Shown: positions 1 through 11,954, counted from the stretch's first letter. The stretch: 64,000 bases of DNA from Arctopsyche grandis (GCF_051622035.1 NC_135361.1:23925205-23989204), one strand, 5' to 3'. Notes: generated by a model from the sequence alone, not told the origin. A program made the numbers and translations.

Positions 1-376
1 CGCCGTGGATTGAGCGAATTGTACTTAGACCAACGGATATCTGTTATCGGTTAACTAAATGCATGCACTTACTTCCAAAGATTATATCTGGACTCTAAGT
101 GCATTTAGGCTAAACAATGACCGTTATTAGTTATTTCTCAGAATCGGTACGGGAAGACCCAATGTCTTGGAAATACATATCCGAATACGTGACTATACAA
201 CAGGTAAACAGATTAGGCGTCCTGAGAGATCTACCCTTTATAAGGCGGTACGTAGGCGATATAATTAATTCTGGACTGAACACTGGCAATACGTGTAACT
301 CCTTAATCATCAATAAATGCTGTGAAACGACTGTTGGCCTTTTACTTGGATCCTCCACCCACCCCTACGCAACAAT

Positions 377-773
377 ATTTACGATTTTCAAGGCAAAACT
401 TATCTTTTGGGCGATCGCAATGTTCCTAATAATCCAATTACCGTTTAAACGCCTATAACGTTTTCTTTTTCACACTATATCTTATAAAATTTGCATTATA
501 GGCTCTCATTATCTCTCATATATATTTTTACTTCACTAATCAAATATATAATTTCGAAAGAGACTTTGTAAGTATGTATGTAATGGTTCGGTGATTATTG
601 GTCACAAAGCGCTCGCCCAAAAGCCACTAAAATCTCTATAACGGAACATCTGGCAGTCGAAAAATCCATCATACTAACGAGAACTCGAGTGACAAATATT
701 CCACATTCGCGATTTTCATGGCAAAAATCGTCTTTTGGACGATCGTGATGTGACTAAAAGTCCAATTACCGTA
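377..773 (+). repeat. Diverged direct repeat pair (377-450 and 699-773)
   Basis: Two stretches of about 75 bp share the order ATTTTCA-GGCAAAA, CTTTTGG-CGATCG and TCCAATTACCGT. They look like two parts of an old interspersed or internally repeated element. No coding content is visible. Confidence 0.55.
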
Positions 774-1019
774 TGTAATGTTGGTTGGTTTCTATGACGA
801 CGGTTCGATATAATTTTTTTCAACTCAAATAAATTGAATAAAAAACCAAATGAACATTTACTATTAGATTAGCCATGTTTAAGCTATTCATATTACAAAT
901 ACTAAGCGAAGCCGGGTAAAATAACTAGTAGGTTATGTATATAATGAATTTTAAAATGTTTATAATTCGATATGCTTGTTATTTTTATCACATTGATAGA
1001 AGGATTACACTTGAATTTT

Positions 1020-1323
1020 TTCATGAAGAGCACACATATTTAAAGGGTTGAAAAAAATAGTGGAAGAAAAATCGAACAAGAGTAAACTGCCACTTCCAGT
1101 TGACGTGTGTTTATCAAATTTTATATATTGGTACTAAGCTTAAATTCTTAGATGTGAAATTTTAGAGAAAAACATACCAACTCATACACATTTTTTCAAG
1201 ACAATGAAAATATGATCAGTGATCGATTTTGAGTTCGAACCAGTTGAAATCTCGAGTTCGAATTTTCGCATGATAAAACTTCACGTATTGTTACTACGTA
1301 CATACATAGATAAAGTAAAAAAT
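1020..1323 (+). repeat. Interspersed repeat family R1, copy 1
   Basis: This is the 3' part of a non-coding family seen again at 13480-14443, 21581-21803, 37750-38745 and 49580-50490. Diagnostic pieces are a motif around GCCACTTCC, then CTCGAGTTCGAATTTTCGC, and a terminal ATAGATAAAGTAAAAA. I do not recognise the class; no ORF is visible in any copy. Confidence 0.7.
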
Positions 1324-1628
1324 ACGCAATCATAACAGTTCGACGTAAATCGGATTGTAAATTAAAAAATATGTTAATATATTCAACATTACTACTAATG
1401 ATTACACCGTTGGATGTATGTACATATGTATAATGAATCAACATTGATGATCCATCACAGAAAAAAAAATGAAAAAAAAAACATTTCAACTGATTGCTAC
1501 GTAATTATTAACCGATGTTTTGGTTTGATTCTTCATATGCAAAAATATGAAGAAAAAAAATTATTTTAATGGCATTGAAATTATAACGCCTCACCTTGCA
1601 ACTAGCAAGGTCTTAACCATAGAGGTAC

Positions 1629-1636
1629 TATAAGTA
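1629..1636 (+). promoter_or_regulatory. Possible TATA box of gene 1
   Basis: TATAAGTA lies 96 bp upstream of the gene 1 start codon. Sibling genes have TATAAATA at a comparable place (93 bp upstream in gene 5). This is positional inference only. Confidence 0.4.
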
Positions 1637-1724
1637 TTTAATAGGACCAGTAAAATCGATTAGTTCTAGCCTGTCCACTGAACGCATTGCATCTGAAGTT
1701 GGAACATCTTCAAGACCAATCAAT

Positions 1725-4700
1725 ATGTACGACTTACGAGCCATAATCGCATTTTTTGTTACGGTGTTCGCCATCTTCCTTCCTGTATATTCCAAAGTAC
1801 TACGTGAGTATGCTAAACTATCCTTTTTTAGCGCTAAACTTATCTTACGTGCTTATTTGGAAATTCTCACAGCTTTTGTAGAGTAATCATTAATTCTGTA
1901 AAACACAGATAGTCTAGTCAAATATTAAGATTTACATATCTTGGACTTCAGATAAACTTCTCATTCGTTTTAATCTCCAGCTTCTACGCGGTAAATACGT
2001 CATGCCCGTCGTTACTGGAACAGTGGTACTCAATATCCCTATTAATTATGTGTGGTAGATATCATCATTTGATGGCGGTACCTCCCGCCTGCACAGTTCT
2101 TTATCGGATGGCTTCTATTCCAAGGACTTTCCGACTTCTTAAATAAATCGTTGCTACCGTGCCTGACTGTGTTATTTTCCACTTCAGTGAGCGTAGGTTA
2201 TCGGAGATTATTTTAACCTATTTATCTGGTAGCCTGCGCTCATTATTTTCATAGTTAGATGTGATTTGGGCCTCGCGGGGATGTTTTGTATTTACGGCTG
2301 TAGATGCAAGACATTCCCTACTATGTATTATGTTTATTTGATATTTTTATTTTATCTCCTACTAGTTGTTTTACCCGGCGTCGCTCAGTATCAGATTTTC
2401 GACCACTGTGCGCATTAGGGATTCCTGTAATGCCAAAATGGTCTAAACTTAAATAAATAAGTCTTTCAAAAAACGAAAATTCTCAGTTTCGCCTAAATGC
2501 TTATTATAATTTCATTTGAAATATGTGTATGTTTTACAAACGGGTACATGTTAATCAAATATAATCATTTTAGGATTTATGTTAATTGAACGATTAATTA
2601 TGTATGTAAAAATATTCATTTTAATAATTAACTTATAAACCAATGTTTTTGTGTAAATTTAAGGCAAATTAAACGAAATAAAGTCACATAATTAATATGT
2701 CCATATGTATTTACAAAATCATTATGACAGTAATATGTACATATATATAATTTCTCAAATAATTTTTATTTTAAACGACACATAGACAATATTTGTTTGC
2801 GGGCCACAAAAATGCTGGGATTCTAACTACGAGTTAGTAATCCTTTCCAGAATGATTTGGTGTTTATAATTCTTTATAAATCTCTAGTACGTAGCATTCT
2901 AGAATTTTCTTCCATTATATGAAGTCCTACTCATATGACTCATTCATTGAAGATTGGAAGAATCCAAAAATGGTTTCTCAGATATCTTTATATGAATTTG
3001 TATGGTTATTATCCTTGGCTATATCCTAGTGCATGCCTATTAGGGGCTTTTGGCTTCAACTCATTGGAGTCTCTTCGTGCTATGTTTCTGAGAAAGCACT
3101 TTTTTAAGCTGTTTAAATGGGTTAATACACAATCCTCAGGTTTTTAATGAATATAAGTTGTATACACCTATTAAGTTCAGGGACCTGAGGAATCGTGTAT
3201 ATCTGAGGACTGCAGGTATATTGTCTCCGATATCTAGAGCGACATACCTGCTCAACCGGGTTGCTGGTGAAATTTACTTGTTAAATGTAAGCTGCGCTGA
3301 ACTGGTTGGCTGGTTGCAGAGCAACGCCCGTGGTTTATTTTTTCAATTATAAATGTCAACCACGGATGTAATATATACCTTTATTTGTGTTACGATTGTG
3401 ACTGGCCCCAGTTATGATTATCTGTGTTACGATTGTGACTGGCCCCAAGAGCGTTAGAGTACTATGTAATATGTTAAAAATAAAAAATAAAAATAAAATA
3501 TGTACAAAATGCATAGATTTCAAAGTATTTTGACATGTGTACTTTTTGACGTTTAAAAACGGTATAATTCTAATACAATTTTATTTTTAGTATAATTTGA
3601 AGCTTTCTATTTGATAACTATTTTATTTTTTTAGATTCGTTTGTTTTTTTAATTTGATTTAATTTTTTTGCTCTATATCTATTCAAAACGCAAATGACCA
3701 TTCTAAATATTGATTTTAATAAATATATAATTGTTGGCGAGATTATTAACACGTTTCAAAACTTTAAGCTTTTAAACTATACCTAAGCTAAGTCTTAAAT
3801 GACTTACAATTATTTTATCACTAATTACACTGTTCGACAAATGACGACTTCTTTTTGGTTCAGAGACAAGATATGACTTTTCTTATAGATCTATGCCCAG
3901 TAAAAACGAATCTGGTAATAAAAAATGTTGATTGGCTCGAGATTCGGATATATATGTATGTACATACATACATATGTCTTTTTTAAATCGTGCGATTTTT
4001 CTATTTCTTAGTGTTGTTCGGTCGATATTTCAAAATCTGTCAATTTCATGTTCAAAATGAATATTGGAATCTATAGTCGGGTATTTTATCTTTCATTTGT
4101 AGTACTTTTCAGCTTTCAAATCTCTCTAAGTAGTCGTCGAGTTTAAATCAAAAGCCAAAAGTATGTATTTTCACTTGGTATTTTTTTCCACTGTTAATAC
4201 TATTTTATATTGAGTTTTTTCTATTGAAACATGTTTATTGAGATAGTGTTCTGACCACACTATTTTTTGTTTTCGTTTAAAAGGGTTAATTGGAAGTGTG
4301 CTGAACTTTAAATCGATAAAATTGCGAGCAAAAAGCTCGTACTAGTATTTACTCGAATTTACACGAATCTGCATTGAATTAATAGAAATAATGGGGCTAG
4401 TCACAATCGTAACACAAATAAAGGTATATATTATATAATATAACCATTTTTTGTGTCGAACAGTATTATCTTTATGCATATGTATATACATATGTTTCAG
4501 ATAATCAATACAAGGTTAATAATAATAAAAAAATAACAATGTGTATTTTAATTTATACGAAATAAGATCAGTAAGGTGATCTCCTTCTGTATAAAATTGA
4601 ATATTACTAACCTCATTTGATTACGAGTATTATTTGAAGGTCAAGTCAAAGTTATTAAATTCAATTAAGCTATTATATTTAATTTTACGTGAACTTAAAT

Positions 4701-5954
4701 TTTTAAGTGAGTGCAAGCAAAACTTTTTAGTGAAAGAAAACAAAACTATATTTTAAAAATGGACGGAAAACATCTGAGAAAAAACCTTAAAAACGTTTAC
4801 TTTCTTGACTTTCAATTAAAAATATGTTAACCTCTTGATTAGCGATTTATGGTGTGTATGAAGCTGGATTACCTTGTAGAGTATGTTGGACTTTTGTACC
4901 AATGGATTTCTTTTGTATTGGAACAGATTCCTATTTAAATAAAGATTCTTTTTACATTGTTGTCTTTTAAAAAATAAATATCTACCATTAATTTTTTTGC
5001 TTACTATCTATTGACGTCTAAAGATGGAAATATTATACAACACATAGTGTAAACAAAATATTGCAGCAAAGTGATAACGCCACATTGTTTTTATATCAAG
5101 TTTTACAAGCTGTAAATTGAACAAACCGGTTGCTTGAGCAAACATATACATAAACAATATACATACATACATATATGTATATGTATATAATATGCACAAG
5201 GATATTTCGCAGAGACCAATTCTAAAAATAAGTTTATAACAACTGAAAACTCTTATTTTCAAACTACGCAAAATTTAATATATAATATATTAACATAAAA
5301 TGAATATTTCACACATGGATAATGTATCTTTAAGATATTTACACATTTCAACGAGCATATAAAACTGGAATTTAGCGAAATATTTAATGTGCATAAATTA
5401 TACATTTCGATAACCTTGGGTGATCAATGCGTCATAGAGCGTCAACAGGTTTTAATAAGCCACTTCCTCATTTGCACTTCGTCTTTTTCAGCTGATTACA
5501 TCCAAACATGTTATCGCGACGACCCTAATTTGAATCAATGTTTGAAGAAAGAGGCCAATAGAGTTGTAAAGCAATTTACCAAGGGTGTTCCAGAACTTGG
5601 AATTGTACCAACCGATCCTTTCGCCCTGGGCACTGTGGATGTAATACCTGAAAAATCAACCTCTTTGTATCTGAAACAGGAAAACACAGTCATGAAAGGA
5701 TTAAGAAACTCCAAAATTGTCGATATACGGTAAGTTTGTCAATCTGTACTTGTTTAAATTTAAAGAATCATCATGTTTCATATACATACGTACATATATA
5801 TAATATCGATATTCTGTATCTGAGATAACACTCGCCGTACTACATATAATAGTCGTTTCGATTCGACATAAATATGTACATATGTACGTCACAGCTAAGC
5901 AACTGCGAACAAAATATACGAATATAATTACGAAAGAAAAAAACTTCTATATAT

Positions 5955-6028
<74 letters not shown>

Positions 6029-9000
6029 TCATCATCATCATCATTTACAGCCATTCGCCATCCACTGCTGGATGAAGGCCTCTCCAACACGCTTCCACTC
6101 GTCTCTGTTTTGCGCAACACTCATCCATCTCATTCCGCACATTTTCCTAATTTCGTTCACCCATCTTCCTTGCGGTCTTCCTTTTACTCTTTTGCCTTCT
6201 CTCGGGTACCATTCAAGCACTTCTTTTGTCCACCTTTCGTCCATCCTCCTAGCTACGTGACCCGCCCATTGCCATTTCAATCTCTTCACTCTATCCACTA
6301 TGTCCACTACCCTTGTCATATTTATCACCCACGTGTTCCGCTTTCTGTCTTTCCTCGTTATGCCAAGCATACAGCGTTCCATACTTCTTTGAGTGCATTG
6401 GATTTTATTTAGCATCTTGGCGTTCAGTGTCCAAGTTTCACATCCATACGTCATCACTGGCAAAACGCATTGATCAAAGATCCTTTTCTTCAGGCAGAGG
6501 GGCATTTTTGATTTAAAAACAGCATTCATCCGTCCAAATGCACTCCATCCTAATTTCATACGTCTCTTTATCTCTTCATTTTTACTACCAGACATGTCAA
6601 TTATTTGACCTAAATATAAATAATTATTTACTACTTCTACTGGTTTATCATCTAAGGGGATGCTATCAGGCATGCAATAACTATTGAACATTAGTTTAGT
6701 CTTATCTACGTTAATTTTTAATCCTACTTTTCTACTCTCCCTGTCCAGCTGTGTTAGTCTGATAAGTAGGTCAGCTGAATCACGAGCTACTAAAACTATA
6801 TCGTCTGCGAACCGAAGGTGACTCAAAAAGCGACCATTGATGCTTACTCCGGCTGTATCCCAATCCAAGTTCCTGAAAACTCCCTCAAGCACCGCATTGA
6901 ATAACTTGGGCGAGATTGTATCTCCTTGTCTTACTCCTTTTCCTATGCTAAATCTATCTGTACCTGAGAAAATTTTAACCGAAGCTGTGGCATTCTTATA
7001 TATTGCAGCTAACAGTCCCACATAGGGTTCCGGCACTCCCTGTGTTTGTAGAGCGTTAAGTACTGCATTATGACTAACTGTATCGAAGGCTTTCTCATAA
7101 TCGACGAAACCTAGGCACAATGGCCGTTGATATTCGTTGGCGCGCTCGATTAGTTCGCCAACTACTTGGAGGTGGTCCATTGTGCTGAAATTTGCCCTAA
7201 ACCCTGCCTGCTCTATAGGTTGGTTCTCGTCGAGGATATTCTTCAGCCTTTCTGTAATAACCTTCGTGAAGAGCTTGTAGACCGCTGAAAGTAAACTAAT
7301 GGGTCGGTAGTTCTTGATATCGCTTTTGTCTCCTTTTTTGTGTATTAAAATGATAGTTGCGTTATTCCATCCTTCTGGTATAGCTTGGTTCTGGATGCAT
7401 TTGCTGAAAAGCCTAGCTAAGATATTAATTAGGGGGGGGCCGCCACATTTTAGTAAGTCAATGGGAATATTATCTTCCCCTGGGGTTTTACCGTTTTTTG
7501 CAGTTTTTAGCGCGGCCTCTACTTCGCTAGGCAATACTGCAGGAACCCTTTGGCCGTGTGTCGATTCCGGAGCGGGAAATTGACCGTTGTTGTTCTCGTA
7601 AAGTTTTGCATAGAACGTATAAACTCTGTCTATGATCTCTTCTCTATTCCTAATTATTACTCCGCTCTCTGATCTGATTGCGATCATTTGGTTTTTGCCT
7701 AAGAAAAGATCTTGTTTGCACTTTTTCAGACTACGGTTATTCTTAATGGTATTTTCTATTAGCTTGCTGTTAAAATCCCTGACATCCCTGACTATTCTCT
7801 TCTTAATTTCCTTATTTACTAGATTGTATTCTTGCTTATTATTATCCCTATCTAACTTCCTTTTATGCTTAATTAGATTTTTGGTTTCCTCTGAAATTTT
7901 ACTTAGCTTAATCTGTTTCCTGAGTCCAACTAATTTCTTACCTGTTGAGGCTAGAACCGAACTAATTACAGTGTTCAATTCCTCGATGTCTGCTTCTGGG
8001 TTTAATTTCCCGTATCGTTTTCCAAGTTCGAGTTCGAATTCCTTTTTCCTAGACCTTAGTTGAGCGAAATCTGGAGAGTTACTGCATCCTTTTATTAATT
8101 TCCTACGTTCGCAATTTATATTAATGGCCATCCTGGCACGGACTAATCTGTGATCGCTACCTATATCTACTTTACTTAAAACACTAACGTCTTTAACGGA
8201 GTGCAGGGCATTTGTTAGGATGAAATCGATTTCGTTTCTGTCTCCTTTAGGACTCTCCCAAGTCCACTTATTGTTGGTGTTATTCCTGAAAAATGAATTA
8301 GTGATAAAGAGCCTGTTGTGTTCTGCGAATTCTATGAGGCGATCGCCTCTGTCGTTTCTTTGGCCGGTACCAAAATTGCCTACTGCTCTTTCTGTGTTTG
8401 CCTTTTGTCCTATTTTTGCGTTTAAGTCGCCCATGATTATTTTAAAGTGGTGGCGGCTATTATCGTATGCGCCCTGTAGTTTTTCGTAGAAGTCTTCTAT
8501 TTCCTTGTCTGGGTGGCTAGATGTGGGGGCGTACACTTGGAAGATTTGACAAGTGTACCTGCTCGAGATTCTTAATACTACATAGCATATACGTTCCGAT
8601 ATGTCGTTTATTTCTATAATATTTCTTTCTATTCTCTTATTGATAAGAAACCCTACTCCTCCTATTCTACCATTTGGTAGCCCTCTCCAGTAGAGACAGT
8701 TACCACTTTTTAGGATTATTTGGTTTTCCTGTTTTCGTCTTACTTCGCTAAGTCCTACTAAATCCCATTTGATACTTTCTAATTCATTCTCTAATGCAAG
8801 CACACTTCCTTCACTCGATAACGTTCTTACATTGTACGTGGCTAAATACAGGTTTCTATTAGCTAAGCTATCATCCATCGTCACTCTTACCTTGTTGGAG
8901 GTTTGGATATTATTTTTCTCGCATTTATCCAAGATGTGTTGAGAAAAAGGCGGTACTTGAGAGAGATTTCCATTCAAGGAGTGAGTTCTTACCGCCATAG

Positions 9001-9739
9001 ACTCTTCTCTGTGGTCAGCTTTGACATATAGTCATCCTAGGTATCACTTGGATCACTTATGGGTTATTACATGCCATTTAACAGGGTTACTTTGTAAGTG
9101 AAAGTAGTTAGTTATGATAATAATAGATTAGCAATTGTTATACTACTTTTTTAAAGATCTTTATCGTGAGACGCCTCTTTGGAGACAACGGATTTATATA
9201 TGTGTGAGTGCGGTTTGCAATTTAATATTTTAATAATAAATTTTGTAAAGAATATAAAATTACACGAATTACTTTGATATAATTTAAATATGAAAAAGAA
9301 CTGATAGACAGTTGGGAAACACTGTTTCTGCTTGTTATTAAATAAAGTTCGTTAAAAATTTTGCTGGAAGCAATTATGTGGAAGATTTATTGCTTCTGTG
9401 GGACAAACTATTGACTGACGGGAAAGGACCTTATTTTTTTGTATTCAGGTAGGGAGATATTACGAATATACCCCGGCCGTATTGACTTTGCACAGATTTT
9501 AGACACAAAAAAAAAAAACTAATATGACAAAATTTTACGAATTCACTGATATAAATACGCTTTACGACCGATCTGCTGATTATTTTTACACTTAAATTAT
9601 ACAAGGATGTAATTAGTAAAATAAGTGAGTGGATGGTTAAGTTTTTAGATTTAATTTCGTGCAATAGCCGGGTTTAAGCGAGTAGTAGCAGGGAGAACGC
9701 AGAAGCACGTCTTCCCCGCATGACACGATAGACCGAACT

Positions 9740-9817
<78 letters not shown>

Positions 9818-10992
9818 TTTTTGCTAATAATGTTTCCTCTGGGCTACTAGACGACGCTAAGTCTCTGAGCATTTAGCACTATCTATTGAAAATTTATTTA
9901 ATTAATTAATTAATTTTTCTATTGGTGTTTTATATTGTTTATATGTATTTAGGTACATAGATAGGTAGATTTTACCATTTTTTTTAATTAAACAATTAAA
10001 TATATTTAAAAGGTATTTGAAAAAAATTCGAACGCTTGCGTATCAAACAGTGGACCAAAATGGCGACACATTTATTTTAATTTTTTTTTATTTAATAACT
10101 TGATATGCCAACAACCATGCGATGATATTTCATCGGGTACAACTCTAGTTAGTTTAATATTGTCATTGATGCGTAAATCAATAAAATAGATCGTTTATTA
10201 AAATTTGTGAAAATGTGGAAAGCATAAATAATATTAATAGAAATGCAAAATTCTTTTCCAGACTAGATATGTATTAAATTTTCGTAATTGTAATTAATTG
10301 CAAAATTTCAGGATTGATCCGTATCAAAAGACTGGATATATCCGTGTCACTGGAAATCTCACGATGAAATCTAATTATGTCATTGGAGGACGTCTTTTGC
10401 TGTTCTCCATCAACGGCAATGGAGATTCGACTATAAAAATGAGTAAGCTTATTCATCCATACTGAATCAATGTCAATTTTACAAATAAATTACAAAACAG
10501 GTGCAATAAAACATGAACACGTCATAAGTACATATTATATGATGATGTTTATAGTTATTGTTTCAATATTAAACTTACCTTATAATTTCAGCTGACTTTG
10601 ACGTCGGTATAAATTGGAATTGGGATACTTTCACTGGGAAAGATGGTCAAGAATATACCCAATTCAAAAACTTCACCAGTAAATATGACTATGGCGATGT
10701 CAAATTCAAAATGACCGGACTATTCAACAACGATGAAGTTCTAGGTATTGCTTTTAGCTTCTCTATTTGGAAAATGTATATAAATATATACGTGTTTAAA
10801 AATAATAATTGAACCTCAATTTTAGGTGATACTATGAATAGATTGTTAAATGAAAATGCTAGAGATGTTATGGGTGACTTGGGGGGACCTGCCGTCAACA
10901 TTGTTATCAAACGTATGGTGAAAGTTATGAATACTTTATTTTCCAAAGTTCCTTTTGAAGAAATATTGCCATTATCTCCTAATTTATTCTAA
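1725..10992 (+). CDS. Takeout/JHBP-domain protein, gene 1 (255 aa, five exons)
   Basis: Predicted secreted carrier of a small hydrophobic ligand (takeout / juvenile hormone binding protein family). Exons are 1725-1803, 5492-5729, 10312-10442, 10592-10744 and 10826-10992. All have GT-AG borders and join in frame to a TAA stop. Exon 1 gives a hydrophobic signal peptide starting MYDLRAII. Exon 2 has CYRDDPNLNQC, the conserved N-terminal cysteine pair. Exon 3 has GGRLLLFSINGNGD, exon 4 INWNWDTF and exon 5 the C-terminal helix with GGPAVNIVIKRM. AATAAA is at 11037. Introns 1 and 2 are long because of LINE debris and an intact RTE element. The C-terminus (ILPLSPNLF) is slightly longer than in its siblings. 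The specific ligand cannot be inferred. Confidence 0.9.
1945..2460 (+). mobile_element. LINE 3' fragment (jockey/CR1-like) in gene 1 intron 1
   Basis: This 5'-truncated fragment matches the 3' part of the LINE at 20763-21475: CATGCCCGT, a GGTAGATATCATCATTTG stretch, then CTATTCCAAGGAC. It ends in the family hairpin (2401-2443) followed by an AAATAAATAA tail. The reading frame is broken. Confidence 0.75.
2920..3480 (+). mobile_element. Second LINE C-terminal fragment in gene 1 intron 1
   Basis: Two open pieces (2935-3147 and 3158-3352) encode a reverse-transcriptase C-terminal region like that at 17479-17667: IQKWFLRYLY, GYYPWLYP and then GFNSLESLR. The second piece ends with SPISRATYLLNRV, matching the conserved end of this ORF2 type. 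The 3' tail contains a 33-bp direct duplication around GTTACGATTGTGACTGG and an A-rich end near 3475. Confidence 0.7.
3369..4433. repeat. 41-bp inverted repeats bracketing about 1 kb
   Basis: The left arm 3369-3409 and the right arm 4393-4433 are reverse complements with one mismatch. The core is TTTGTGTTACGATTGTGACT. They enclose an R3 repeat and AT-rich DNA. This could be a non-autonomous transposon with these as termini, or an inverted duplication of a LINE tail. Confidence 0.6.
3836..4335 (+). repeat. Interspersed repeat R3, copy 1
   Basis: About 490 bp that recurs in reverse orientation at 33940-34437. Shared landmarks are CATAGATCTAT-type sequence in both, CCGAACAACAC and AATTGCGAGCAAAA. 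No ORF is visible, so this is a probable non-autonomous element of unknown class. Confidence 0.7.
5957..6026. repeat. (AT)n microsatellite, 70 bp
   Basis: A pure AT dinucleotide run directly abuts the (ATC)n tail of the minus-strand RTE element. It was either the target of the insertion or arose from its tail. Confidence 0.95.
6027..9060 (-). mobile_element. RTE-type non-LTR retrotransposon, apparently near full length
   Basis: The element is inserted antisense in intron 2 of gene 1. Its 3' end is a short ATG/GAT trinucleotide repeat (6027-6046 on this strand, CATCATCATC), typical of RTE-clade elements, which end in simple repeats rather than poly(A). A single ORF fills the body. The 5' end is placed near 9060 only because similarity cues stop there; no clear target-site duplication was found. 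A 5'-truncated relative lies at 51478-51765. Confidence 0.85.
6041..8998 (-). CDS. RTE ORF: endonuclease and reverse transcriptase (985 aa, uninterrupted)
   Basis: The product would nick the target DNA and copy element RNA by target-primed reverse transcription. An apurinic-like endonuclease domain starts near residue 50 (YLATYNVRTL). GDLNAKIG lies near residue 190 and SDHR near 280. The reverse transcriptase follows with a KNGKTPGEDNIP block, FVDYEKAFDTV near 630 and the catalytic FADD near 730. The C-terminal tail has YGCETWTL and ends QQWMANGCK. The length fits RTE elements, and no stop or frameshift is seen, which suggests recent activity. The start is the first ATG of the frame; translation could begin at a later one such as that before DDSLANRN. 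Confidence 0.9.
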   Translation of the reverse strand: MAVRTHSLNGNLSQVPPFSQHILDKCEKNNIQTSNKVRVTMDDSLANRNLYLATYNVRTLSSEGSVLALENELESIKWDLVGLSEVRRKQENQIILKSGNCLYWRGLPNGRIGGVGFLINKRIERNIIEINDISERICYVVLRISSRYTCQIFQVYAPTSSHPDKEIEDFYEKLQGAYDNSRHHFKIIMGDLNAKIGQKANTERAVGNFGTGQRNDRGDRLIEFAEHNRLFITNSFFRNNTNNKWTWESPKGDRNEIDFILTNALHSVKDVSVLSKVDIGSDHRLVRARMAININCERRKLIKGCSNSPDFAQLRSRKKEFELELGKRYGKLNPEADIEELNTVISSVLASTGKKLVGLRKQIKLSKISEETKNLIKHKRKLDRDNNKQEYNLVNKEIKKRIVRDVRDFNSKLIENTIKNNRSLKKCKQDLFLGKNQMIAIRSESGVIIRNREEIIDRVYTFYAKLYENNNGQFPAPESTHGQRVPAVLPSEVEAALKTAKNGKTPGEDNIPIDLLKCGGPPLINILARLFSKCIQNQAIPEGWNNATIILIHKKGDKSDIKNYRPISLLSAVYKLFTKVITERLKNILDENQPIEQAGFRANFSTMDHLQVVGELIERANEYQRPLCLGFVDYEKAFDTVSHNAVLNALQTQGVPEPYVGLLAAIYKNATASVKIFSGTDRFSIGKGVRQGDTISPKLFNAVLEGVFRNLDWDTAGVSINGRFLSHLRFADDIVLVARDSADLLIRLTQLDRESRKVGLKINVDKTKLMFNSYCMPDSIPLDDKPVEVVNNYLYLGQIIDMSGSKNEEIKRRMKLGWSAFGRMNAVFKSKMPLCLKKRIFDQCVLPVMTYGCETWTLNAKMLNKIQCTQRSMERCMLGITRKDRKRNTWVINMTRVVDIVDRVKRLKWQWAGHVARRMDERWTKEVLEWYPREGKRVKGRPQGRWVNEIRKMCGMRWMSVAQNRDEWKRVGEAFIQQWMANGCK
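9061..10311. other. Rest of gene 1 intron 2
   Basis: No gene is seen. It holds an (AT)n run at 9741-9816, a GC-richer patch just upstream (9655-9740) that I cannot assign, and AT-rich DNA up to the exon 3 acceptor. Confidence 0.6.
9741..9816. repeat. (AT)n microsatellite, about 75 bp
   Basis: A pure AT dinucleotide run within gene 1 intron 2. Confidence 0.95.
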
Positions 10993-11156
10993 ATTTTAAT
11001 ATATCATATTTATTGTATTATTTTAAGTATTAATCAAATAAAAACAAAAATAAACTTAATTATTAATTATAATAAATAAACTAATAATTATTATAAGATT
11101 ACCAGTGTTTTATTACATCTATTAATGTCATTCATAGTATTTGCTATCTCAATAGA

Positions 11157-11579
11157 TGGGTGCGGTGCATCCGCTCTAAAATCGCCAGACAAATTGAACG
11201 AAAGATTAACGGACGGCTGCTTTAAATGCAATTCTCGTCTTCTCGAATGATAGATTGCACATCAGATGAAGGGTAACCTTTCGATGTGCACAGATGCAAT
11301 TATTAAAATGGTAATTATTAAAATTGAGTTGGATCTTTCAGACGAGTTTAATAAGGCAAGATTCGATAAGTTCCGAATCTTGCCTTATTAAACTCGCCAG
11401 AAAGATCCAACTCAATTTTAATAATTACCATTTTAATAATTGCATCTGTGCACGTCGAAAGGTTACTCGTCATCTGATGTGCAATCTATCATTCGAGAAA
11501 ACGAGAATTACGTTTAAAGCTGCCGTTGTGTTAATCTGTCGTTCGTTTGTCTGGCGATTTTAGAGCGGATGCACCAAAC
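11157..11579. mobile_element. Fully palindromic (foldback) MITE, 423 bp, 9-bp target duplication
   Basis: The two halves are reverse complements almost end to end, with the centre near 11368 (GATTCGATAAGTTCCGAATC). The flanks are the identical 9-mer CTCAATAGA at 11148-11156 and 11580-11588. The outer termini contain GGTGCATCCGCTCTAAAA. No transposase is encoded. A 9-bp duplication fits Mutator-like or foldback elements; the class is inferred. Confidence 0.85.
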
Positions 11580-11954
11580 CTCAATAGATATCGATTACTT
11601 GGGAAAGAATTAGAATAAAAATAGTGTCGGCTCGTGATAATTCAAATTGGGGGGCTCCCGAGGGCGCTAAATAAGTTAGGGCGCCGCTCGATGCGCCAAC
11701 AGCGCCTCTACTTTCTAAACTCAAACATTTGTAATCGGCAAATTATATTCATTGGGTGAAGGCGCATTCCCTTTTGTATTATAATTAACGTTTCCCTGTG
11801 GCAGCCAAAATTTTAATCTTGTGATATACAACGCTGCGAAATCTGTAACATCGCAAACTTTTTTCGATACTCTCCAAAGATTTTTTACACTATTTTCAGT
11901 TGATTATGTGCAATTATTTATTTATCATGCATATTACATTATTTCTTATATAGT

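Larger units (their letters stand above)
1..1600. other. Left flank without a recognisable gene
   Basis: No gene with a familiar domain could be seen here. A 113-codon open frame at 117-458 has no motif I recognise and is probably chance. A stretch of about 75 bp at 377-450 recurs in diverged form at 699-773; both copies end in CCAATTACCGT, so this is old repeat DNA. Bases 1020-1323 belong to an interspersed repeat listed separately. Confidence 0.5.

Noticed and set aside
117-458. 113-codon open frame at the left edge
   Set aside because: No recognisable domain, no splice or promoter context, and part of it lies in a degenerate repeat also seen at 699-773.
5389-5733. Start of a takeout gene at the ATG at 5389
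   Set aside because: The AG acceptor at 5490-5491 and phase-matched exon 1 at 1725 explain it better; the upstream residues are intron and contain no signal peptide.
7632-8063. 143-codon plus-strand open frame
   Set aside because: It is the antisense shadow of the RTE ORF.
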